From Cinnamomum chago (Eukaryota > Streptophyta > Magnoliopsida > Laurales > Lauraceae): a DNA stretch of 64,000 nt. The stretch is taken from contig CP142455.1 of assembly GCA_038049695.1 (NCBI GenBank), positions 24,651,501-24,715,500 of the forward strand. The letters run 5' to 3'. Below the pieces are notes generated by a model that worked only from the letters and a program-made list of their open reading frames with translations, was not told the origin of the DNA and ran no database searches. Position 1 is the stretch's first letter. Every line of letters begins with the position of its first letter. The position numbers and the translations under genes are program-made. Below, piece by piece: positions 1 to 10,506 of the stretch.

Positions 1-721
1 CAAGACATCGAGGTGTTGATTTAGAATTGGCTTCATTCATTGATGACTCAAAAGTAAATGCATAGTAGAAACTTAAGTTTATTAATATCTCAGGATTGAG
101 AGTCTATTGCTTGATAATTATGAGAGCGGTCTTTAAATCAAAGACAGATTTGCATAGGCTACTACTCATGGTCCTTCAGTACATCCAATGTATTAGTACA
201 ATGATCCAGAGTCTTATACACTCTGATGATCGATACATATCATACTATCTTATAGTGACAACAGTGCTGCAACCTTATCAGATGAGATGCCCAGTCTAAT
301 CACTGGTTGTGAAAATACTTTAAGTATAAGATTTGTGATCTATGTCTTCCGTATGTGTGTTTCATCCATACACATGGATCACATCTAATATACTTGTGAA
401 CTTCGATTCATCTCATGATCCATCATGTCATTTTGTATTGATTATGTACTAACATAAAATAAAATATCATTCAACACATGAATAAAGCATGAAAATGTAA
501 ATTAATAAATGAAACAAATCAATTAATTGGGATCATCCACTAGATTGCAGACATACAATCTAACAATTAGTGACATACAATCTAACAATTAGTGATTTAA
601 GTCTTATCACAAACATGATTACGCTCATAAAATGAAACTAGGAGGCTGTGTCAGACAAGAAATTAAATGACCCAAAAAAATCTACTTTTTTGGTAAGGAA
701 AAAAAAAAATACAACTTGGGT
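1..721. other. Non-coding flank with a short tandem repeat
   Basis: I see no supported gene here. The stretch is AT-rich. At about 548-598 a short motif built on CAATCTAACAATTAGTGA is tandemly repeated. The short open frame at 96-299 has no recognisable domain, start context or splice sites and is not called. The 3' UTR and polyadenylation region of the minus-strand HIPP gene should lie just below 722. Confidence 0.5.
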
Positions 722-3700
722 TTACATGATAGAACAATTTGGGCCTGATTCACAAATCTCCTGTCCACGGCAGGTTCTTTGACATTTAGGTTGGGTTTTG
801 TTGCAACTTAGTGGACATGGCAGTGGATTTTCGGTGCACCTTGCTGGACATGGAGGTGGGCAAATTATTGGACCTGGACATGGAGGTGAGCATCCAGAGA
901 AGCAAATTGGACCTTGACATGGTGGTGAGCATCTGGAACAGCATTTTGGACCTGGACATGGTGGTGGTGGTGGCGGCGGCGGCGGTTTTGGCTTCTCTGG
1001 AGATTTGGGCTTCACCTCTTCTACAGTGACAAATACTGCACAGCCCACCTTCTTCCTTAACCGCTTGATTAAGCAAGGTGAATCCACTTCATTGCCAATA
1101 ACCACCAACAGATCAAGGTCCTTCCCCTCTATTGCCACAGAAATGACGCCTGCAATATGTCAATTGGCACACAATTTAGCCCTTTAAGTACTTTTAATTT
1201 GCGTTATCTACAAGTTGAGCTTGGGCCAGAAAAATCCAAGTTTCAACAAACTGGGGGCAACAAGTAGTTTCATGACCATAACTTTGAGTTGTATAAGAGA
1301 CCTCATGCCAACTTCACTGTTCGATTGGGATTAAAAAAAAAAAAAAAAGAAAAAAAAAAGAAAAAAAAAAGACAGCTTCAGTTTAATCTACAAAGTTTGG
1401 TCCATGCTTATGTTTTAAATAATTTGTAAAATAGAAAATACTAGAAGTATACTTAACATTGTAGTATTCGGGCTAATACATAAGAATAGCATTTGTAGGT
1501 TCAAAATTAACTAAAGAGGCCTGTCAACTGTAATAAAGGATGCGGCTATCTCTGTACCATCTCATATATATGAGTTTATCTCAAATTCTAAAATACATTT
1601 GAAATCCATTCTTTCCACCTTTATCTTCTATTTTGTTATTTTGTTTACAACTAAAACACCTTGAAAATAATTAAAATGAAGGTTTATAATTTTTATTATA
1701 TATTTCTAAAAAATCTATGAGAAAATGCTAAAACAAATTTCCATTTCAATCTAACAGAAATACATCACCAATACCTCAAGAATATTGAAGTTTGAGCGAT
1801 GTTGAATTATAAAATCAGAATAAAAATTAAATTCAGTGGCCTGGTTTTTTATTACATGGTAGCGCCCTTATTAAATGGATGTGCATAGCACACCTTTTAA
1901 AAATCCAAACTTTTTAGTTTTATATATTGGGAAGTAGGCTCCACCTGAGGGGGAATATTGAAAAGTATTTCCGTTGCCTCTACCAACGCCTTGAGGTTTT
2001 GGTATAAATGGCTAGCTAAAGAAATTTAATATGGTATCAGAGCCAACCGGTCGTGATCCCAGGAGGAACGACTCGGCGCAAAAAAAAAAATGCGTGTTGC
2101 CAAAAGTGCGCCGGTCGGGTTCCACCTGAGGGGGAGTATTGGGAAGTAGGCTCCACCTGAGGGGGAATATTGAAAAGTATTTCCGCTGCCTCTACCAACG
2201 CCTTGAGGTTTTGGTATGAATGGCTAGCTAAAGAAATTTAATATTATATGCCTGTACACCCAATATATAGATTGAATATAAATACTATAGCCAATTGCAA
2301 TTAGTTCCATTCCTTTTTTCCATAAAACGGAGGAAAGTGAAGGAAGTGGGATGGGCTTCCATACAACGCTGCAGCGATGTCTTCCATCCATTAAGAGGCA
2401 GCCATGTCATTTAAAATTCAAAATGAGAGTCACAACTTTCAAAGACTCATCAGAAGTAAACAGTTTTCCCTTATTTCTATCATTGCCCTTCTGAACATAA
2501 AGAACTTCTCACAAAGTCTCTTGAGCTCCCTACCTAAAAAAATTGTAAAAACATCTCATACCTCAACATCTTTCCCACATAATAAATAATATTCTCGTCC
2601 TAGAATATGGAGCCACTTGGACCCCACCTTTAATTACTTCAGACCCTTGGACCCTCTTCTCATACCATGATTTGGCATTAGGACATATTTTTACACTTTT
2701 TAATCATTCACTCACTATTGGATTGTATCTAAAAATAAAAAATATAAAAAATTGATGGCCCTCCCCGATTGACAAGCATATATTTAAGCTGGCCTTACAA
2801 GCTAGACTACATTTTACCAATACGTAGTTTGTTCATTGAAGATCATTGTCATACAAAAATATAATAGCGGGCCCAACTTTTAAATTGATCATTTACAGAT
2901 GTGATTAAATTTGAAAAAATTAAAAATAAATTAAGAAATTGAATCACATCAGATACTGGCATTGATTCACATCATCCATAATATGCCGCAACAACGTCTT
3001 CTATTAAGTTGGAGGTAGCCACGTCATATGAAATTAAAAAATTATCTCATTAAACCATTTAAATTTATCACTAAATCTCTGCTCTCTATTTAATCTCCAT
3101 GTTAAAATCTCTCTTACATCCCTAAAATCTCTCACGGCTTTCCTTCTTGCTCCCTTGATGAGTGTTAAATATTTCATATTTTACCCCTCATTAGTCCGAA
3201 TTTTATCAGCATCTCATACGCATATCATTTGCCTTACACAGAGGTTTTATCATTCTATCACATTAACGGATTATCATAATATCATGTATAAATTCGATTA
3301 TTTGTAGTGCATTTTTATGTAATTTCTCTTGTGTAGGTGGACCCCGCGACTATCTGATCCCAACATTCTGCTTAGTGTCTCAAGCCATCAAGAAGACATT
3401 TCAATAAAGAAGTTATATGAAGAAATCGTAGGAAATGTTGAAGAATTTCAAAATAAGATGAGAAGACTTTATGAATAAAAGAAGTCATTTAATTTCTAAC
3501 ACAAATGATTGGTTGGTATATTGATTAGAGCTTGGGTTAGTATGTAATAGATTATGGGTTCAAAACCCAACGATTGCATATTATTTTTTTCCATCCAGCT
3601 CACATATGCTTTGAAGCTATGCAATTCAAGTAGTGAAATAAAATGAGTCATTCAAATGTCTTCAATGTTCCTATAAATTGGAATGTTTTTGTAGAGTGAA

Positions 3701-6700
3701 GGGGGGGATCTTTTGGCAAGTTAGTCTCGTTGCAATTTTATTTTTACTTTTAAATTGTAATTAGGAGTTTCTTTGTAACTAAACTAGAGAGAGTGTGTGT
3801 AATTGAAGATCATTAATGAAGATTTGAAGCTCTTTCTTGATGTTTAGTGGCTAAGGCTCTTGGATTAGACTCTCCTTTTGAAACTAAGTAATGTGATTAA
3901 TTCAATTACATGCATATTTTAGTTCAAATTCCCTACTTTTGCCTTCATTGATTAATAGATCTTAGATCTAATTGTGCTAATCTCTCTAATTTTTCATGCT
4001 TTATCTCTACACTTGATGCTTGGATAATCTCAATTGATGCTTTGTAGTTAGATTAAGTTCTCTCACATAGCATGCTCAAGAGCCCTTATCTTTGATCTTT
4101 TGTAACTTGATTTTGATGATTTATTGTTAGGTTGGCTAAATGATGATCTAGGATCTTGCCTTTTTATTTTATTTACTTTGATCTTCATTGTTATATCATT
4201 CAATTTAATTAGGCAAGAGATTGCTAATTGGATTGTAGATTTGGGAGTTGAATTAGAACATGCATTGGTTGAATTAATTACATACTTAGTAGATTTTGGA
4301 TTGCTAAATCTTTGTTTGACTTGTTATTTTCACTTTTAGATTGTTACATCCACATTTCACATAATTTGTTTTAAAATCCTATACATTTCACACCACATCT
4401 TCACATTAAATCTTCCATTTCCACCACCACTCATCTACTAATTTAGTGTAGTTTGTTAGATCTTACTAATTTCATATTTTAAATTGTTAGTTAGAGTAGT
4501 TGAGTTGGTATTTTAGTTTTTTTTCATATTTCATTTAGTTTAATTTCATTTTTTCACACATAGTTTAGTAGTTTCATTTGTTCACTTCAATTGTTTACAT
4601 TAGCTATATCTTAGTTCAATTCTACTTTAATTGGATTCATTGCTTCTTTCATCCTCTCTCCGTGAGATCGATAATCCGGACTCTTTAGTCATTTACTAGT
4701 TGATGACACAATAGTCTTGCGGTTAAGCGTTACACATCTAAGTTTCGATCATCCCTCCCTAATCTCTAGTCCTTTCACATTGCCCCTTATAACACCATGA
4801 TAAGAGACCAATCCATCTTCGTTTTGAGGAGACCAGGAAAAAAAATGTATCTCAATCTCTTCTCATCCCTCTCCTGATGGTAATTTCCTTATGATGTATG
4901 GCTTGAAATACTATATGCTTAAAATATTTAAGACAAGTATTTAAGATAAGGAAAGAATAATAAATTTGGGATAAGGATAGGTTATACTACATTGTGTAGT
5001 ATTACTTTACTTTTGTTAATATTAATCTTTTAAGTGTAAGGTATCATGTGATTTAACCTTTTAATTACGTCATACTAGACGTATGCACTTAAAACATTTT
5101 CTGTCGCAAGTTCTCACTCTCTCTCTCTTAACAAATTTCTCTTTACAAATTTTCTTATTACAATTGTAGTTGGTAGCTTGCCCGTGCTTAGCACAGGTTT
5201 TCTCTTCACTAGTCAAAGTTGAATATTGAAGTTGATTTACTTGGGCCTCAAATTTCTAAGGTGACAAATGGGTAATGCTTTTCCTTTGTTGGATTTTCGT
5301 TAATTCTTATTATTAATTTTTAGAAATTTTATTTTTTATTTTTATTTATTTATTTCTAGGGGCTTTCTCCATGATTAAATCATCTACAATCAATACATTT
5401 TTTAAGAATAAAAGTTCAAAATTTAGAGGATAATACAATATCATCTGCTAATTCTAACTCTTTATTTCATAAACCATAAAGTTTACATCCTTTAAATTCT
5501 CCAACTTAAATAGATTTAGTAAATTTATTACAAAAATCTAACAATTTAATTTAGGGATTCTTTTCCCTTACTTTGCACACACCCTCCACAAATAAAGAAA
5601 ATCCCGATTCAAAGGTGTAAGATGTGGGTTTTCTCCCCTTTGAGTCCCAACCTAGACTTACCTAGAGCACGTGTGTTCCAGGGCCATGTGCACACCCTAG
5701 GGAATAGTCTTGTCAGGTAAAATTATCATGGGGATACCCATGCAATAGGAAAAAAAATCCCTATTCCACCTCTGTCGATGCGAGTATCTAATGTGATTCC
5801 ATTTCTTATTTCATTTTTTAATTTTTTTTCAAGTTTAATCACATCTGTAAATGATCAATTTGAAGGTTGGGCTCACTATTATATTTTTGTACGGCAATGA
5901 TCTTCAACGAACAAACTACATATTGGTAAAATGCAGTCTAGCTTGTGAGGTCAGCTTAAATATATGTCTATCAATCGGAGAGGGCGGTCATTTTTTTTTT
6001 TTTACTTTTTAGTTTAGATACAATCCAACAGTGAGTGAATGATTAAAAAGTGTAAAAATATGTCCTAATGCCAAATCATGATATGAGAAGAGGGTCCAAG
6101 GGTCTGAAGTAATTAAAGGTGGGGTCCAAGTGGTTCCATATTCTAGGATGAGACCATTATCCATTACGTGGGAAAGATGTTGAGGTGTGAGATGTTTTGC
6201 AATGTTTTTTAGGTAGGGAGCTCAAGAGACTTTGTGAGAAATTCTTTATGTTCAAAAGGGCAATGGTGGAAATAACAGAAAACTGTTTACTTCCGTTGAG
6301 CCTTTGAAAGTTGTGACTCCCATTTTGAATTTTAAATGACATGGCTGTCTCCTATTGGATGGGAGACATTGCTGCAGCATATTATGTTGCAGGGACGTTG
6401 TATTGAAAGCCCAACCCGAAGGAAGTTAAACGTGTGTTCAAGATATAGTAAATTCGGTGGTGGACTAATAATGGTCATCCTATTAATTGGAGTAGAATTT
6501 TATACTGTGGTAAAGCAAGTGGCAGAACAATCTTTGAAACGTGGAAATTATGAGAAATTCAGTTGAGTAATGTAAACTTCCAAAGGTATGACATCCTAAT
6601 TTAATTGTCATCTCATTCTCGGGCACAAGCTTTTCCAAGCAATAGTCGTGCCCAGTTTTCAAGAAAAAATGAAGCTATTTCAAAGGTCAAAATGCAGTTT

Positions 6701-9700
6701 CCATACAAAACTTACTATTTATAGTATTTTTTTTTCTTATTTTAGGTGTTTTCAATCCATTGGAGTCTGAATTTTTGTGGAAACTCATTAACAGTAATTA
6801 ATAAACCAGTTGAAGGGGTTTTTTGTAATTAATTATTTTACTATTTTTAATAACTTTTATTATTTCAGAAATTGAGGGTTTTGGATTGCTACGTATTGCT
6901 TAATAATATGAAATCAAGTTTCTATTTTTGTATTTTCTTTTTTTTCCTTCTAAATTTAGAATTTTTTTATTAGGTTGAGGATGGTAGTCTCCCTTTTTTT
7001 TTCACACTTTTTGCTGGGCGCATATGTACATTACAAGGATTGTTGGGTTACGTAAATGATTTTGGAAAGATGGCCCCACTCATGAGCATATCAAAAGTTT
7101 TGTGATCTCATAAAATGCAGCCGAATCGAGATCATATGAGGCTTTCCTCAAGGTGACACTACACCAAAAATCGGAAATTGGAACGGAAAAGCGTTCCTAA
7201 TCCTTCCGTTCCTAATCCGTTAAAGTGTTCCAATTTCCGTTCCAATTTGGATTAGGAACGGTTGGTACCAAATTGGAACGGAAATTGGAACACTTTAACG
7301 GATTAGGAACGGAAGGATTAGGAACGCTTTTCCGTTCCAATTTCCGATTTTTGGTGTAGTGTGACCATGGGGAGATTAATTACTAGGGGTGCACAAAAAA
7401 CGGTTAAACCGCTAAATCGATCCAGACCTATCTTAACCGAGCGGTTCGTATTGGCCGGTTTTGAGGTAGATCGGTTCGGTCACGGTTCGGATTTCCTTCA
7501 AATCGTTCGGTTTGGTTCGGTTTTCGGTTTAAAGGTGCGGTTAAACCGCTTAAACCGAACCGAACCAAACCAATTATATAAATTTATATCTTTTATAAAA
7601 TTTATAAAGAAATATGAAAAATTACTTGAAGAAGACTCAAACCCTCACTCCGTTACTTGAAGTCCAACATCTCTCACCAATTAAACTTTCATTAATTTTT
7701 TGTGAATAAATAAATAAAATAAAACAAAAACAAAAAAACTGTAACTGGAACAAACTAAACCGGTTCCTTTCGGTTTGGTTAGGTTTGGGCACATGGGCGG
7801 TTCGGTTCAGTTTGGTTGATGGTTTCCCCTCTAAACTAATTAATCAGAACCGCCCATCTGCACCCCTATTAATCACGGTCCACCACGTCACCATGGGTAG
7901 CCCATGCTCGGACAATGGGTAGTTGCCCCACATGCATGGCAAGCTGCCCACGGTGACATTGAAGACCGTGATAGGTCCATTCAAGGTCACCTTCGGTAAA
8001 AACCTCACTAGATCCTGACTCAATGCAGCGTCACCAATGACAATTGTTTGTGTGCCACTCATACCTCAGCTAGAGAGAATATTTTATATAAAGATTGATT
8101 CCAAAGCTGGCGTGAATTTTTTTTATTTTTTTATTTTTTTATTTTTTTATTTTTTTATTTTTTTATTTTTTTATTTTTTATTTGTACTCCAGCTAAAGAG
8201 GCTGTGACCCAAGAGAGCCCGCACGAGTGGGAATGCAACCTACTCAAGTGGGAAAGTAGCCCACACACAAGGTAAGAATGCCCACACAAAAATCAAGCAT
8301 GGAATTGCGAAATGCAAGAGTAACCAAGGGACCTGAAAAATAGAAAACTACTCACTCAATCATGCATGGGTGTTATGGGAGTCCGGATACCCTGTTTTGT
8401 TGAAATCGGGAGATACTGTTTCATCCTATCAACATTCTCCGGTTGTATTAAATCTCTTCTTTTCTTTTCTTTTTTTTTCCATTTCAAATATGCAATTGAG
8501 AGGGTGCATCAGCTGACATGAGATTTTATACAACTGGATAATGTTGATGAGATAAAACTGTATCTCCTGTTTCCACAAAACAAGTGCTCCAGATTCATGT
8601 TACGGACACACCTCCTAAATGTATCCAACTTATGTAATCGAAGTAACTGACTTCACGAGGCTTTGATAACCCACTATATAATTAGTCAAATGACTATATA
8701 ACTGACATTTTGGTAAGGTGTGGCCAAGTCCATATGTCTGGGAGTCACTTCTTATCAAGGCAAGCTCTAAGATCTCAAGATAATTATCTAATGATAGGTA
8801 ATGTGCCTCAATCACATATATAGGAATGACATTACCCATTGGATCAATTAACCTGGTTAATCATGCATCATCAGATTCAAAGCATATATTTCAAGCTAGT
8901 CACCTGTCATAAGTTTAGGTTAAGATTTAAGGGTTAATTTGATGTAAAACCAGTTGTAGATGACCTTCAGACCTTACCTAGCATCAGAATCTATTTGGCA
9001 GCGAAAAAAATATAAAATGAGGTCAGTAATAATGACCTTCGAAAACTGCAGCAATCTCCATAGCCTTTGATCGGCAATCCTGGCAATGCATGGCTACCTT
9101 TATCACTATCTTTTGCTGCACATGATGTCAATAAAAAAAAAGGAAACAACAAAAGATTAACCACATTTTTACCATCACACTTGTATTTTTCACTCTAGTC
9201 AAGGTGACTGGGACCCAAGAGAGCCCCGCACACGAAAAAACAGTCTACTAAAGTGGAAAAGGATCCCACACATGTGAAGAGGCTACATACCTATGGTTTG
9301 AAACCTTGGCAGCCAGGTGAGAACTACTGCTCCTTACCACTCAGAGAAGGAGCTGTTCTCCACACTTGATTTCTTAAATACATACTAAACTAAATGACTC
9401 AAAATTTACCGATGGAATGAACCAAAATAGTGTATGTTCATGCAGATCATTTTTCATAAAAGATGAACATGATTTACAAAACAGAATGATTTTTTGTTGA
9501 TCTAATTACAAAGTCACAACCTACAGAATTCTCTTAAAGGCTTCATCATGCAGGAAGAGAACCATTTGGTAAAGATATAGCTGCAGTGCGTGATGCTAAA
9601 CGCAATATCAAACATAAAATGTTTTTCATTGTCAAAATCCCCACAAAATTTCCATAACCTTAGTGACATTTTCTAAGTGTAACTTATATTTGAATGATCC

Positions 9701-9730
9701 TTAGATGATACGAAAGCAACGTACCTTCAT
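722..9730 (-). CDS. Heavy-metal-associated isoprenylated plant protein (HIPP), three exons
   Basis: Exon 1 is ATGAAG at 9730-9725 with donor GTACGT. Exon 2 is 9115-9037, after a TGCAG acceptor. Exon 3 is 1149-722, after TTGCAG and ending in TAA. The phases fit and give about 170 residues. The N-terminal HMA fold reads QKIVIKVAMHCQDCRSKAM..., with the metal-binding CxxC (Cys-Gln-Asp-Cys) intact, then VISVAIEGKDLDLLVVIG and an RLRKKVG helix. A Lys/Pro linker with nine prolines follows, then a Cys/Pro-rich tail with CPGP-like repeats, and the protein ends CSIM, a CaaX box for prenylation. HIPPs bind metals or act as membrane-tethered adaptors, and related HMA proteins are pathogen-effector targets; the exact role here is inferred. 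The two-codon first exon is, as I recall, usual in this family. Intron 2 is about 7.9 kb and packed with mobile elements. I see no frame disruption. Confidence 0.88.
1925..2243 (+). mobile_element. TRIM (terminal-repeat retrotransposon in miniature)
   Basis: Two nearly identical 107-bp direct repeats (1925-2031 and 2137-2243) start TATTGGGAAG and end TTTAATA. TGGTATCAGAGCC, a tRNA-Met-type primer-binding site, follows the first at 2032. A purine-rich CCTGAGGGGGAG precedes the second. A 5-bp duplication, TTATA, flanks the element (1920-1924 and 2244-2248). The internal part is about 105 bp and codes for nothing, as is normal for TRIMs. The element looks whole. Near-identity of the repeats suggests a fairly young insertion. 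Confidence 0.88.
2348..2957 (+). repeat. Left terminal inverted repeat of the long-TIR MULE
   Basis: About 610 bases that pair with 5780-6417 read on the other strand. They share GGGCTTCCATACAACG, then a ...CATGTCATTTAAAATTC... segment, and an inner limit near AATCACATC..AGATACTGGC. Small indels separate the arms. Confidence 0.85.
3510..3582 (+). repeat. tRNA-like (SINE head?) sequence
   Basis: The sequence around 3518-3531 resembles a polymerase III A box (TTGGTATATTGATTAGAGC), and about 30 bases on GGGTTCAAAACCC resembles a B box / T-arm. A T-rich run follows. The tail and target duplication of a SINE were not identified, so this may be a chance match or a fragment. Confidence 0.3.
4849..5212 (+). 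mobile_element. Helitron-type 3' terminus (5' limit unknown)
   Basis: A hairpin CCCGTGC..GCACAGG (5181-5197, one mismatch) is followed 11 bases later by CTAG (5209-5212) and then T. This is the usual Helitron 3' structure: a short palindrome 10-12 bases before CTRR, with insertion between A and T. I could not place the 5' TC end, so the start given is arbitrary. No Rep/helicase coding is seen. It lies inside the long-TIR MULE. Confidence 0.5.
5780..6417 (-). repeat. Right terminal inverted repeat of the long-TIR MULE
   Basis: Reverse-complement partner of 2348-2957, about 640 bases. It ends ...GCCCAACCC at 6417 and is followed at once by the 9-bp duplication GAAGGAAGT. It has an insertion near the outer end compared with the left arm. 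Confidence 0.85.
7157..7361. mobile_element. Foldback CACTA-type MITE, 205 bp
   Basis: Almost perfect palindrome with arms of about 90 bases. It starts CACTACACCAAAAATCGG and ends CCGATTTTTGGTGTAGTG, with TGA duplicated on both sides (7154-7156, 7362-7364). A 3-bp duplication and CACTA ends assign it to the CACTA superfamily. Both arms are full of GGAACGG/CCGTTCC, the kind of subterminal motif a transposase would bind. The arms have barely diverged, so the insertion or its source is recent. Confidence 0.88.
7384..7868. mobile_element. hAT-type MITE, 485 bp
   Basis: Ends TAGGGGTGCA...TGCACCCCTA form 10-bp inverted repeats. 8-bp flanks TTAATTAC (7376-7383) and TTAATCAC (7869-7876) differ at one base. 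An 8-bp duplication and TAGGGGTG ends are typical of non-autonomous hAT elements. The body has many CGGTTCGGTTTGG/AACCGAACC repeats. The 99-residue open frame across it is not a gene. Confidence 0.85.
7869..8062 (-). pseudogene. Unidentified open frame, possible gene relic in the HIPP intron
   Basis: The minus strand reads open from ATG at 8062 to the hAT MITE boundary, with composition like coding sequence (GTQTIVIGDAALSQDLV...). Beyond the two MITEs the flanking bases also read open for a short way (TLRKASYDLDSAAFYEITK). I do not recognise the family. It may be a captured gene piece or simply an open stretch. Confidence 0.25.
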
Positions 9731-9802
9731 GATCTCTTCTTCTCAACAAAGATGTAGTTTTCAAGAGGCTCTCTCTATACATGCAGTTGGCCCTGTGTGT
9801 TC

Positions 9803-9812
9803 TTTATATAGA
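9803..9812 (-). promoter_or_regulatory. TATA box of the HIPP gene
   Basis: On the minus strand the sequence reads CTATATAAAG, about 73-82 bases upstream of the ATGAAG first exon. That leaves a transcription start near 9775 and a 5' UTR of roughly 45 bases containing GAGAGAG. Spacing and sequence fit a plant core promoter. Confidence 0.7.
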
Positions 9813-10283
9813 GGAACAGGGAAAGAGAAGAAGCAGCATGTCCTGTTTTCATTGTTTCGTACTCACCCATTCAAGACGATCACATGAAGGAGTATTTTAA
9901 TAAACATAGGTTTGCGACGTCAGGTGACTCCTTTATTGGTTGAGCTGCCTTGGTCTTTGCTCTTGTTCCAAAAGAATTCATTGTATATTTCGGGGTGGAC
10001 TCCAATGCGGGACCTGTGATCTATTGGATCGAATTAATTTAGAGAAAATTTCAAAATAGGGCTTAAGAATTTTTCAGATTTCAAATCCGGACAAAATAAA
10101 ACTCACATTTTAAATAAGGACTTAAGTTTTCCTTTTAAATTTCAAACCAGGACATCCGGTGAATAATTGTTTTTTCCGACGACTTTTTCCTCAATGTTTT
10201 TCAAAATACCCAAAATGCCCTCAACCTTTTCCCGTGACTTGCCGCTCCAGCCGAAGGAGGATGAAGAAGAAGCGGATGTAGAT

Positions 10284-10506
10284 CAACCCAACCTCATTGT
10301 TGAACTTCCTAATTCCGCCCCAAAGAACCTCATCCACTTTCATCCCAGTTAACTCGGTGGCGTGAGATCACAGACTTCGAGCCACAGCCGGTGCTTGTAC
10401 TTTCCCTTTAATGGAATGGAAAGAGTCATCATTGAGGGTGGAGACGAGGCGCTCTGCAGCCTCATGCCAAAGGTGGGAATTGAGTAGGAGTTCAATGAAG
10501 TCCTCG
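10284..10506 (-). pseudogene. SYF1: Captured fragment of pre-mRNA-splicing factor SYF1
   Basis: Reading the minus strand gives EDFIELLLNSHLWHEAAERL, then LNDDSFHSIKGK, KHRLWLEVCDL and GGIRKFNNEVG. These match the HAT/TPR-repeat region of SYF1/XAB2, a spliceosome NTC-complex protein. The pieces lie in different frames, so at least two frameshifts are present. No start, stop or splice context of its own remains. It lies head-to-head with the mTERF piece inside the Pack-MULE. Confidence 0.75.

Larger units (their letters stand above)
2348..6417. mobile_element. Non-autonomous MULE with long terminal inverted repeats
   Basis: A 4,070-bp element bounded by a perfect 9-bp duplication GAAGGAAGT (2339-2347 and 6418-6426). 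The inverted repeats run about 2348-2957 and 5780-6417 and start GGGATGGGCTTCCATAC / GGGTTGGGCTTTCAATAC. They explain the mirror-image 61-residue open frames at 2404-2589 (+) and 6157-6342 (-), which are repeat sequence rather than genes. The interior has no transposase. 9-bp duplications and TIRs of several hundred bases are Mutator-like hallmarks. A diverged extra copy of the terminal sequence lies inside the left arm at about 2980-3060. Confidence 0.88.
1150..9036 (-). other. Intron 2 of the HIPP gene, enlarged by nested mobile elements
   Basis: About 7.9 kb separate donor GAAG|GTCATT (9036) from acceptor TTGCAG (1150). It contains the TRIM (1925-2243), the long-TIR MULE (2348-6417), the foldback CACTA MITE (7157-7361) and the hAT MITE (7384-7868), listed separately. 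1150-1924 and 6418-7156 are AT-rich with no coding signal. An (ATTTTTTT)n run lies at 8113-8195. A sequence around 8210-8270 (CCAAGAGAGCCC...) has a diverged copy at about 9205-9290 in intron 1. Confidence 0.75.

Noticed and set aside
811-1029. 72-residue plus-strand frame opposite the HIPP last exon
   Set aside because: It is the shadow of the Cys/Pro repeats of HIPP, Asp/Met/Val-rich without any domain.
2404-6342. Pair of homologous 61-residue frames (2404-2589 + and 6157-6342 -) as small genes
   Set aside because: They lie in the two MULE inverted repeats and are related only because the repeats are.
7361-7660. 99-residue frame rich in Arg/Leu/Asn
   Set aside because: It lies across the hAT MITE and is made of its CGGTTCGGTT repeats.
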